Shown: piece by piece, positions 1-6,023 of the stretch | Position numbering within the stretch: position 1 is the first letter of the stretch | Layout: each line of letters opens with the position of its first letter | From: UBA1181 sp045113275 | GTDB taxonomy: Bacteria > Bacteroidota > Bacteroidia > Bacteroidales > Paludibacteraceae | Length of the DNA stretch: 8,766 bases | NCBI GenBank assembly: GCA_045113275.1 | Contig: JBGUIU010000277.1 | Location: forward strand, 1 to 8,766 | Direction of reading: 5' to 3' | Translations under genes and position numbers: made by a program | Notes under the pieces: model-generated | The model's database searches: none | Told to the model about the DNA's origin: nothing | The model's input: the letters and a program-made list of their open reading frames with translations, nothing else

Positions 1-82
1 CTCTTAATTCTTAACTCTTAATTCTTAACTCTTAATTCTTAACTCTTAATTCTTAACTCTTAATTCTTAACTCTTAATTCTT
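1..82. repeat. 14-bp tandem repeat array, cut by the left window edge
   Basis: The unit CTCTTAATTCTTAA occurs five times without error (1-70), followed by a 12-base partial copy (71-82). Each unit is two heptads differing in one base (CTCTTAA, TTCTTAA), so the basic period is 7 bp with the form YTCTTAA. The array begins at the first base of the window, so its full length is unknown. It holds a TAA every 7 bp and, because 7 is not a multiple of 3, stops all three frames on both strands; it cannot be coding. It ends 47 bp before the DUF1015 start codon. Function unknown; it may be a slippage-prone variable-number repeat. Confidence 0.95.
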
Positions 83-95
83 TTCACTACATTTG
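65..95 (+). promoter_or_regulatory. Probable Bacteroidetes-type promoter of the DUF1015 gene
   Basis: TACATTTG at 88-95 is an exact match to the TAnnTTTG -7 element of Bacteroidetes and ends 34 nt before the start codon at 130. The place expected for a -33 TTTG box, 19-20 nt upstream (about 64-68), reads TTCTT, a poor match lying inside the last repeats of the tandem array. The call therefore rests on the -7 box and its position. Transcription would start near 100, giving a leader of about 30 nt. The gene could also be read from an upstream operon. Confidence 0.55.
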
Positions 96-129
96 CACTC
101 TCGAAATTTATATAAACAAATAAAGGATT

Positions 130-1377
130 ATGGCAGTTATTAAACCATTTAGAGGTATTCGTCCTCCTAAAAATTTGGTGGAAAAGATTGAGAGTCGTCC
201 TTACGACGTACTCGATTCTGAAGAAGCCCGCGCAGAGGCAGGCGACAATGAAATGTCACTCTACCACATCATCAAACCTGAAATCGATTTTCCAGTAGGC
301 ACAAGTGAATACGACCCTCGCGTTTACGAAAAAGCAGCCGAAAATTTCCAAAAGTTTCAAGACAAAGGATGGCTCGTTCAAGACGACAAAGAGATGTACT
401 ACATCTATGCCCAGACCATGAACGGAAAAACACAATATGGTTTGGTAGTCGGAGCTTACGTAAATGATTATATGACGGGTGTCATCAAGAAACATGAGTT
501 GACACGAAGAGATAAGGAAGAAGACAGAATGAAGCACGTTCGCGTTAATAATGCGAATATCGAACCTGTGTTCTTTGCATATCCTGATAATGCAACATTG
601 AATGACTTAATAAAAAAATACACAGCTAAGGAACCTGAATACAACTTCATCGCTCCTATTGATGGATTCGGTCATCAGTTTTGGTTGATTGACAACGATA
701 GTGATATCCAAACTGTAACTGAAGAGTTCGGTAAGATGAAGGCTCTTTATATTGCTGACGGACATCATCGTTCTGCCGCTGCTGCTTTGGTAGGGGATGA
801 AAAACGCAAACAAAACCCTAACCATAAAGGGGATGAAGAATATAACTACTTCATGGCTGTTGCCTTCCCAGCAAGCCAATTAACGATTCTCGATTACAAT
901 CGTGTGATCAAGGATTTGAATGGATTGGACAGCGAAGGTTTCTTGAAAGCATTATCTAAGAACTTCACGGTAGAGAAAAAAGGCGAAGCCGAATACAAAC
1001 CAAAAGAATTGCATGAATTCTCACTCTACTTGGATAAAAACTGGTACAGCTTGAAGGCAAAAGAGGGTACTTACAACAATCAAGACCCTATCGGAGTATT
1101 GGATGTGGATATCTCAAGCCGTTTGATTCTAGACGAGATCCTTGGCATCAAGGATTTACGTTCAGACAAGCGTATCGACTTCGTAGGCGGACTACGTGGA
1201 TTGAAAGAGTTAAAACGTCGTGTGGATAATGGTGAGATGCGTACAGCTTTGGCACTTTATCCTGTATCGATGAAACAAATCATGGACATTGCAGATAGTG
1301 GAAACATCATGCCACCAAAAGCAACCTGGTTTGAACCAAAACTTCGTTCAGGACTGATTATTCATAAATTATCCTAA
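130..1377 (+). CDS. DUF1015 family protein (SerC-neighbour type)
   Basis: A 415-residue soluble protein with no signal peptide or membrane segment, matching full-length DUF1015 (PF06245). Visible conserved stretches are PFRGIRP (6-12), PYDV (24-27), a charged HELTRRDKEEDR block (122-133), ADGHHR (209-214) and the family's C-terminal PPKATWFEPKLRSGL (395-409). In many Bacteroidales this gene lies next to serC and serA; the upstream neighbour is outside the window, so that cannot be tested here. No enzymatic role is firmly established that I know of. The DGHHR motif resembles that of ParB/sulfiredoxin-fold small-molecule kinases such as the serine kinases SerK and SbnI, so a role in serine or phosphoserine metabolism is my inference. 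ATG at 130 is chosen because the N-terminal MAVIKPFRG is the usual family start and it follows AAAGGATT, which is too close to be a normal Shine-Dalgarno. A terminator follows the gene. Confidence 0.93.
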   Translation: MAVIKPFRGIRPPKNLVEKIESRPYDVLDSEEARAEAGDNEMSLYHIIKPEIDFPVGTSEYDPRVYEKAAENFQKFQDKGWLVQDDKEMYYIYAQTMNGKTQYGLVVGAYVNDYMTGVIKKHELTRRDKEEDRMKHVRVNNANIEPVFFAYPDNATLNDLIKKYTAKEPEYNFIAPIDGFGHQFWLIDNDSDIQTVTEEFGKMKALYIADGHHRSAAAALVGDEKRKQNPNHKGDEEYNYFMAVAFPASQLTILDYNRVIKDLNGLDSEGFLKALSKNFTVEKKGEAEYKPKELHEFSLYLDKNWYSLKAKEGTYNNQDPIGVLDVDISSRLILDEILGIKDLRSDKRIDFVGGLRGLKELKRRVDNGEMRTALALYPVSMKQIMDIADSGNIMPPKATWFEPKLRSGLIIHKLS

Positions 1378-1399
1378 ACAACATTTGTTGAAATATAAC

Positions 1400-1440
1400 A
1401 AACGGCTGGACCTAAAAGAAGGATTCAGCCGTTTTCTTTT
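1400..1440 (+). terminator. Intrinsic terminator after the DUF1015 gene
   Basis: A 9-bp perfect stem (1400-1408 with 1426-1434, core ACGGCTG/CAGCCGT) encloses a 17-nt loop in which CCT (1411-1413) can pair with AGG (1420-1422). A T-rich run, TTTTCTTTT (1432-1440), follows on the + strand. It begins 22 nt after the stop codon and separates this gene from the lipoprotein gene. Confidence 0.88.
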
Positions 1441-1458
1441 ATGAAAAATCAATATTCA

Positions 1459-1490
1459 TTTGCATTATACCTATAATTTATTTATATTTG
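1459..1490 (+). promoter_or_regulatory. Bacteroidetes-type promoter of the lipoprotein gene
   Basis: TTTG at 1459-1462, a 20-nt spacer, then TATATTTG at 1483-1490 give both elements of the Bacteroidetes consensus (TTTG, about 19 nt, TAnnTTTG). The -7 box ends 35 nt before the ATG at 1526, and the terminator of the preceding gene ends 18 nt upstream. This is the best promoter in the window and indicates that the lipoprotein gene is transcribed alone. Confidence 0.82.
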
Positions 1491-1525
1491 AAAAGATTTA
1501 TTATTAACTAAAACCATATATATTT

Positions 1526-2059
1526 ATGCGAAAACTTTTCTTATTCAGTGGGATTACACTATTATGTGCATCTTTACTAACCACATCCTGCGAAAAGGAT
1601 GAAAAAACCACCCCTGGAGGCGGATTCTTAGCAAGATCAGAGTGTCTGGCAAATTTTGACTTACCAGATAATTCTAATGACTCACTTCCCGTTTATTATT
1701 ACGATAATGAATCACTTCCCATTCTCAAACCGGTAAATGGTGATCTTACGATAGTTGCACCATATGGTTATGAATTTGACCTTACTTCAGGTACTGGAAC
1801 AATTTCATGTATAGAATATATGAGTTGCTGTCCTGACTCTATCTACTCAACAGTCACCGTGAATGACAACTCAATCATTATCAACAACATCGAGACTTCT
1901 ACTGAAAGTTGTAACTGTATGTGTCGTTACGAAGTTGTATCTCAACTATGGGGAATAGAAGCAAAACAATATACTGTAACTATTCTTGAAAACGGAATAA
2001 CACGAAGCACTTTCAACATGGATTTAAGCGCATCCCCAGTAGGTGTAGCATTTGAGTAA
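1526..2059 (+). CDS. Small cysteine-rich lipoprotein of unknown function
   Basis: A 177-residue protein that I do not recognise as a named family. Residues 1-21 are a lipoprotein signal peptide (MRK, hydrophobic core, then TTSC), with Cys22 as the expected lipidated residue. It is followed by EKDEK, a charged stretch like the lipoprotein export signals that send Bacteroidetes lipoproteins to the cell surface, so a surface or outer-membrane position is likely but not shown. The mature part is rich in Thr, Ser, Asn and beta-prone segments. Besides Cys22 it holds Cys40, Cys95, Cys101, Cys102 and a CNCMC cluster (Cys129, 131, 133), seven in all, suggesting disulfides or metal binding. The end of the protein (about 150-168) looks like two beta strands. 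I recall similar CxCxC motifs in other short Bacteroidales lipoproteins, without an assigned role. It has its own promoter and terminator, so no operon partner hints at function. Confidence 0.87.
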   Translation: MRKLFLFSGITLLCASLLTTSCEKDEKTTPGGGFLARSECLANFDLPDNSNDSLPVYYYDNESLPILKPVNGDLTIVAPYGYEFDLTSGTGTISCIEYMSCCPDSIYSTVTVNDNSIIINNIETSTESCNCMCRYEVVSQLWGIEAKQYTVTILENGITRSTFNMDLSASPVGVAFE

Positions 2060-2085
2060 ACAGCTATTTAAATTAGTGCATATAG

Positions 2086-2126
2086 AAATCCCCTGCAACT
2101 TTTGACTTGCAGGGGATTTTCATTTT
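2086..2126 (+). terminator. Strong intrinsic terminator after the lipoprotein gene
   Basis: A perfect 13-bp inverted repeat, AAATCCCCTGCAA (2086-2098) with TTGCAGGGGATTT (2107-2119), has an 8-nt loop and is followed by TTTTCATTTT (2117-2126) on the + strand. It starts 26 nt after the lipoprotein stop codon. On the - strand there is no comparable T run, so it mainly serves the + strand. Confidence 0.93.
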
Positions 2127-2138
2127 CATCATACTGAT

Positions 2139-2180
2139 AAAACAAAAGAAGCGATGATGGCACCATCATCGCTTCTTTTA
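2139..2180 (-). terminator. Strong intrinsic terminator after gyrB, possibly bidirectional
   Basis: A perfect 17-bp inverted repeat (2144-2160 with 2163-2179) separated by only two bases (2161-2162); the innermost pairs must open to form a loop. Read on the - strand it ends in TTTTGTTTTA (2147 down to 2138), 20 nt past the gyrB stop codon. The + strand reads TTTTA after it, so it may also block leftover + strand transcription. Confidence 0.92.
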
Positions 2181-2198
2181 ATCATTTATAATGAACAA

Positions 2199-4139
2199 CT
2201 ATGCATCGATTGTAGCATACGTTGCATTATCCTCAATAAACTGACGACGAGGTGCTACGTCATCTCCCATCAACATAGAGAAGGTATAATCTGCTGCTGC
2301 ACCATTTTCGATTTGAACCTGACGTAATGTACGGAATTCAGGATCCATAGTCGTTTCCTTCAACTGTACAGCATTCATCTCACCCAAACCTTTGTATCGC
2401 TGAATCTTAACACCTGTTTCTTGTCCGCCTCCATATTTATCAATGAAAGCTTGTTTCTGCTGATCCGTCCAACAATACTCCTCTATCTTTCCTTTAGAGC
2501 ACTTATACAATGGAGGCGCAGCAATATACACATATCCACGCTCAATCAACTCACGCATATGACGGAAGAAGAAGGTCAAAATCAATGTGTCAATGTGGCT
2601 ACCATCGACATCGGCATCGGTCATGATAATAATCTTATGATAACGAAGTTTCTCTAAATTCAACGCTTTAGAATCTTCTGCAGTACCTATGCTGACACCC
2701 AAAGCTGAATAGATATTCTTTATCTCCTCGCTATTCAACACACGATCTATTGTTGCTTTCTCGACATTCAAAATCTTACCACGAAGAGGAAGGATCGCTT
2801 GGAATTCACGGTTACGACCTTGTTTTGCAGTACCACCTGCAGAGTCTCCCTCGACAAGGAATATCTCGCAAAGTTCTGGATTTTTACCTGAGCAGTCAGC
2901 CAATTTACCAGGAAGACCGGCACCACCTAAGGCAGACTTACGTTGAACGCTTTTACGAGCATTTGCAGCCGCAATACGAGCACGTGCAGCCAATACCACC
3001 TTATCGACAATCAGACGAGCCTCTTTCGGATGTTCTTCCAAATAATTTGACAAAGCTTCACCCACAGCCTGCTGAACAATACCGGATACCTCATCGTTAC
3101 CTAGTTTCGTCTTCGTCTGTCCCTCAAACTGAGGCTCAGCAACCTTAACAGAGATAACAGCCGTCAATCCCTCACGGAAATCATCACCGCTGATCTCTAC
3201 TTTCTCTTTTTCAAGAATCTTAAGGTCATCTGCATATTTCTTAAGTGTACGAGTCAAAGCGGTTCGGAATCCAGATACATGAGTACCTCCTTCAATCGTG
3301 TTGATATTGTTCACGTAGGAATGGATATTCTCTTTAAACTCGGTATTATATGTCATGGCCACCTCGACAGGAGTACCATACTTATCAGTATTGATATGAA
3401 TAACATCTGGAATCAAATGCTCACGCAATGAATCCAAATACTCAACGAACTCACTTAATCCTTTTTCAGAATAATATACATCAGAACGACATGTTCCGTC
3501 TTCCAATGGACGATTATCTTTCAACGAAATCTTTACACCTGCATTCAGATAAGCTAAATCACGCAAACGAGCAGCTAAAATATCATATTTATACTCATGA
3601 ACTGTGAAAATTGTCGTATCAGGTAAAAAGGTTACTTTCGTACCCGTGGTATCCGCTGTTCCAACCTCTTTTACGCTATAAAGAGGCTTTCCACAAGTAT
3701 ATTCTTGTTGGTATCTTTTTCCACCACGGCAAACCTCCACTTTCATTTTAGTAGAAAGTGCATTTACACACGATACACCAACACCATGAAGACCACCAGA
3801 GACCTTGTATGTACCTTTGTCAAACTTACCACCTGCATGAAGCACAGTCATAACGACTTCCAAAGCAGAACGCTTCTCTTTTTCATGCATATCAACAGGA
3901 ATACCACGACCATCATCCTCTACGGTAATAGAGTTATCTTCGTTTATGGTTACTTCGATGTGTTTACAGTAACCAGCCAATGCTTCATCAATTGAATTAT
4001 CGACTACCTCATATACCAAATGATGCAAACCACGTTCGCTGATATCACCAATATACATTGCAGGACGTTTACGAACGGCTTCCAACCCTTCCAACACCTG
4101 AATACTACTGGCAGAATACGAATTTTTTTCTTCGCTCAT
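2199..4139 (-). CDS. gyrB: DNA gyrase subunit B
   Basis: The ATPase subunit of DNA gyrase, which with GyrA (not in this window) introduces negative supercoils. The N-terminal GHKL ATPase domain shows the catalytic Glu44 and Mg-binding Asn48 in EVVDNSIDEALAG (44-56), Asp75 in EDDGRGIP (74-81), the GGLHGVG nucleotide loop (115-121), Arg138 (equivalent to E. coli Arg136, the coumarin contact) and the transducer QTKTKLGN with Lys343. The TOPRIM domain carries EGDSAGG (430-436) and DADVDGSH (508-515), so Glu430, Asp508 and Asp510 are the expected metal ligands, followed by QRYKGLGEMN (580-589). At 646 residues it is the short form lacking the large TOPRIM insert of E. coli GyrB. The position of E. 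coli Lys447 is Arg453 here, which is a common natural variant. ATG at 4139 has an A-rich leader and no Shine-Dalgarno. The gene reads to a strong terminator and has a -7 box 42 nt upstream. No truncation or frameshift is seen. Confidence 0.99.
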   Translation of the reverse strand: MSEEKNSYSASSIQVLEGLEAVRKRPAMYIGDISERGLHHLVYEVVDNSIDEALAGYCKHIEVTINEDNSITVEDDGRGIPVDMHEKEKRSALEVVMTVLHAGGKFDKGTYKVSGGLHGVGVSCVNALSTKMKVEVCRGGKRYQQEYTCGKPLYSVKEVGTADTTGTKVTFLPDTTIFTVHEYKYDILAARLRDLAYLNAGVKISLKDNRPLEDGTCRSDVYYSEKGLSEFVEYLDSLREHLIPDVIHINTDKYGTPVEVAMTYNTEFKENIHSYVNNINTIEGGTHVSGFRTALTRTLKKYADDLKILEKEKVEISGDDFREGLTAVISVKVAEPQFEGQTKTKLGNDEVSGIVQQAVGEALSNYLEEHPKEARLIVDKVVLAARARIAAANARKSVQRKSALGGAGLPGKLADCSGKNPELCEIFLVEGDSAGGTAKQGRNREFQAILPLRGKILNVEKATIDRVLNSEEIKNIYSALGVSIGTAEDSKALNLEKLRYHKIIIMTDADVDGSHIDTLILTFFFRHMRELIERGYVYIAAPPLYKCSKGKIEEYCWTDQQKQAFIDKYGGGQETGVKIQRYKGLGEMNAVQLKETTMDPEFRTLRQVQIENGAAADYTFSMLMGDDVAPRRQFIEDNATYATIDA

Positions 4140-4165
4140 GTTGTATTTTATTTTTTATATATTTT

Positions 4166-4180
4166 TCGTTTCATAAACGA
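4166..4180 (-). repeat. Short perfect inverted repeat in the gyrB leader
   Basis: TCGTTT (4166-4171) and AAACGA (4175-4180) form a perfect 6-bp inverted repeat with a 3-nt gap, between the -7 box and the gyrB start codon, close to where transcription should begin. It could be a small 5' hairpin or an operator half-site pair. At this size and AT content it could also be chance. Confidence 0.4.
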
Positions 4181-4181
4181 G

Positions 4182-4189
4182 CAAATATA
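4182..4189 (-). promoter_or_regulatory. -7 element of a gyrB promoter
   Basis: On the - strand this reads TATATTTG, an exact TAnnTTTG match, ending 42 nt before the gyrB ATG. No TTTG is found 19-20 nt upstream, so the -33 element is weak or absent. The surrounding 4140-4285 gap is very AT-rich and shows no convincing terminator for the TPM gene upstream, so read-through into gyrB is possible as well. Confidence 0.6.
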
Positions 4190-4285
4190 ATATTTTTTTA
4201 GCATTTATACGCTATTTTAAACCAGGAAAATGGTGTAAAAATATTGTAAAACAGCTCTCGTATTGCTTGATTCTTGTCTTCTATA

Positions 4286-5917
4286 TCACCATCTTCCTCC
4301 TGCACCGCCGCCACCACTGCGACCGCCACCACTGTGTCCTCCTCGACTACTACTGTGACTATGTCCGGAAGACCATCCTCCTCCTGATGATCTTGTCGTG
4401 CTTGAATAGTGTAATAACTTAGGGATCTCCCGTTCCATAGGACGAATCGCTCCACAACATGCACACTTATAATTCACCACCTTCTTGCCCGCTGCATTAT
4501 ATGTTGCATTTCGTATTATTTTCTCCGAATCAAATTGGCATGTACGTGTATGACACGTCTCGCACTCTTCATAAAAAGAGTAGGACATTCTTCTATACCG
4601 AATGTAGTAGAAATGATGGTTAGTACACTCTCCCACGCGATACTTAACGATACCCTTTTCCCTCTCATACTTCTGAGCATCTGATAAAGCGGTCTCAGCC
4701 TCTTTTTTTGACAACAGTCTGGAGGACTGCTGACAGATCGGACAGTTAATTGGAAGTCGCTTATATCGTTGCAGCATTATCGTATATACAATCGTGAAGA
4801 AAAACTGCACAGCGGGAGCGATAAAAAAGAAGATGATCGATTTATAATCCTTCCGCTTGGCATTACATAACTTATAAGCTTCCAGTGCATCCTCTTTTCT
4901 TTTCTTAAATATGACAAGAATCGCCTTGCAATTATGAATAAAACATAAATAACTATAATAACATAACACGTAGATGATAACTTGGTCAAATTCGAAATAA
5001 TAAACAGATATTGCAATTGGCACCATAGGGAGGTATTCCAGAATGAAATGCCACGTTTTATTTTTCCAAATATTCACTGTTGGAGTTAAGAATCCAGATG
5101 TGCTGAGTGTCAGCCTACTCTTATCACTTGATAGTAATAACGTCTCATACAATTTCTCTGTTGAATCAGGGTCCAGATTGCTTCCTGTTTTACTTTTGAA
5201 TGATTTAAAGAAACCTACTAATGTCAACGAGATAAAACTTAAAAGATGGAAGAGATTGAAGCTATCATCCGTATCGTCCTCTTGAGATGAAGTGATAGAA
5301 GAAGTAAGCGTCGTTTTTTCCTCTTCTTCCCCAACAAGGACAGTTCCCACATTCTTATCCTCAGAGATAAGATTGATCATCATGGAAGCTTGCGCTAAGC
5401 CTTCAAAGTAATTCCCTTTTTTAAAGTTAGGAATAAGGCAATTGTAACCCAAACGGGCACAGACGGCATCCGGAAACTTTTCTTCTGCTCCATAGCCTGT
5501 AATGAATCGCCACTGGTGCGAATCCATAACCACAAGAAGGAGAAGTCCATTATCATTGTATCCGATTTTCCACGTGTTATACAATGTTAATGCAAACTTA
5601 AAATCATCGAATTCATCGCTTAACTGATCCAAAATAACAATATAATACATCAACCCTGTTTCATGGAAAATCTTACTTGCCATGATATTCAAAGAATCTA
5701 TTTGCATAGAGTCCAAGTAGTGTAATGGATCGGTAACATATTGAGTGCTATCTGTCACGTATGGATTAGGTAAAGTAGTCGGATTCCATGGTTCATGGGT
5801 TTGTTCCTCTTCATAATTAAGTTCGTCGTTCGACGTGTTGTTCTCCCCCTCATCACATGAGGAAAAACTTATCTGAAGGAAAAAACAGACTATATAAAAG
5901 AGGATACTTCTTCTCAT
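4286..5917 (-). CDS. TPM-domain membrane lipoprotein with zinc-ribbon-like cysteines
   Basis: A 543-residue multi-domain envelope protein. Residues 1-20 are a lipoprotein signal ending SFSSC (Cys21), followed by acidic DEGEN. Residues about 60-188 match the TPM domain (PF04536; TLP18.3/Psb32/MOLO-1 family), with YYIVILDQL (91-99), GYNDNGLLLLV (119-129) and TGYGAEEKFPD (140-150). Probable membrane segments are about 219-237, 290-307, 312-335 and 361-382. Next comes a cysteine-rich part: CPIC (392-395) with Cys431 and His434/435, then CETC (452-455) with CACC (485-488), which looks like two zinc ribbons. The tail from about 506 is Ser/Gly/His-rich and ends GGGGAGGRW, as in many TPM proteins. 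TPM domains have been linked to acid phosphatase activity and photosystem II repair in plants and cyanobacteria, but the bacterial role is unclear, so no substrate is proposed. It has its own -7 box and lies alone between frdB and gyrB. ATG at 5917 is chosen because it starts directly with the signal peptide. Confidence 0.9.
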   Translation of the reverse strand: MRRSILFYIVCFFLQISFSSCDEGENNTSNDELNYEEEQTHEPWNPTTLPNPYVTDSTQYVTDPLHYLDSMQIDSLNIMASKIFHETGLMYYIVILDQLSDEFDDFKFALTLYNTWKIGYNDNGLLLLVVMDSHQWRFITGYGAEEKFPDAVCARLGYNCLIPNFKKGNYFEGLAQASMMINLISEDKNVGTVLVGEEEEKTTLTSSITSSQEDDTDDSFNLFHLLSFISLTLVGFFKSFKSKTGSNLDPDSTEKLYETLLLSSDKSRLTLSTSGFLTPTVNIWKNKTWHFILEYLPMVPIAISVYYFEFDQVIIYVLCYYSYLCFIHNCKAILVIFKKRKEDALEAYKLCNAKRKDYKSIIFFFIAPAVQFFFTIVYTIMLQRYKRLPINCPICQQSSRLLSKKEAETALSDAQKYEREKGIVKYRVGECTNHHFYYIRYRRMSYSFYEECETCHTRTCQFDSEKIIRNATYNAAGKKVVNYKCACCGAIRPMEREIPKLLHYSSTTRSSGGGWSSGHSHSSSRGGHSGGGRSGGGGAGGRW

Positions 5918-5944
5918 TCACTTATTCGATTTAAAATTATGTTT

Positions 5945-5975
5945 CAAATTTACATATTCTTACAGAGAAAAAAAA
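5945..5975 (-). promoter_or_regulatory. Probable promoter of the TPM gene
   Basis: On the - strand TAAATTTG (5952 down to 5945) is an exact TAnnTTTG box ending 27 nt before the ATG at 5917. With a 19-nt spacer, the -33 position (5975-5972) reads TTTT, three of four bases of TTTG, and lies inside the T run of the frdB terminator. Confidence 0.65.
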
Positions 5976-6000
5976 GAAGGCTCGACAAAATGCCGAGCCT
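5968..6000 (-). terminator. Intrinsic terminator of the frd operon
   Basis: On the - strand a hairpin (6000-5978) with AGGCTCG/CGAGCCT arms extends to 10 bp by one G-U and two further pairs, leaving a 3-nt loop, and is followed by TC and eight T (5975-5968). It begins 23 nt after the frdB stop codon, so it ends the frd transcript before the TPM gene. Confidence 0.93.
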
Positions 6001-6023
6001 ATCTTATTAAAATTGATAAAGAA

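Noticed and set aside
1..82. CRISPR array
   Set aside because: The repeats are directly adjacent 14-bp units with no unique spacers, and there are no cas genes nearby.
1379..1402. CAACA/TGTTG and TTTGTT/AACAAA inverted repeats just after the DUF1015 stop, overlapping the terminator base
   Set aside because: Arms of 5-6 AT-rich pairs are expected by chance, and they add nothing to the clear terminator that follows.
2750..3148. 132-codon open frame on the + strand inside gyrB
   Set aside because: It is antisense to a complete, highly conserved gyrB. Its translation has no recognisable domain, and no promoter is visible in front of it.
3705..3995. 96-codon + strand frame within gyrB
   Set aside because: Shadow of the conserved ATPase-domain codons; no domain or start signal.
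2320..4139. Drug-resistance changes in GyrB
   Set aside because: Arg138 (coumarin contact) is conserved, and Arg453 at the E. coli Lys447 position is a common natural residue, so no resistance claim is supported.
4198..4464. 88-codon frame overlapping the end of the TPM gene on the same strand
   Set aside because: Its low-complexity Val/Glu/Asp stretch is the frame-shifted reading of the Gly/Ser codons of the TPM tail; no separate start signal is seen.
5043..5285. 80-codon + strand frame inside the TPM gene
   Set aside because: Antisense to the membrane-segment part of an intact gene, with no promoter box or homology that I recognise.
4286..5917. TPM gene as a recently acquired island
   Set aside because: It appears AT-rich and fast-evolving next to gyrB and frd, but there are no flanking repeats, tRNA or mobility genes, and its promoter is of the host type.
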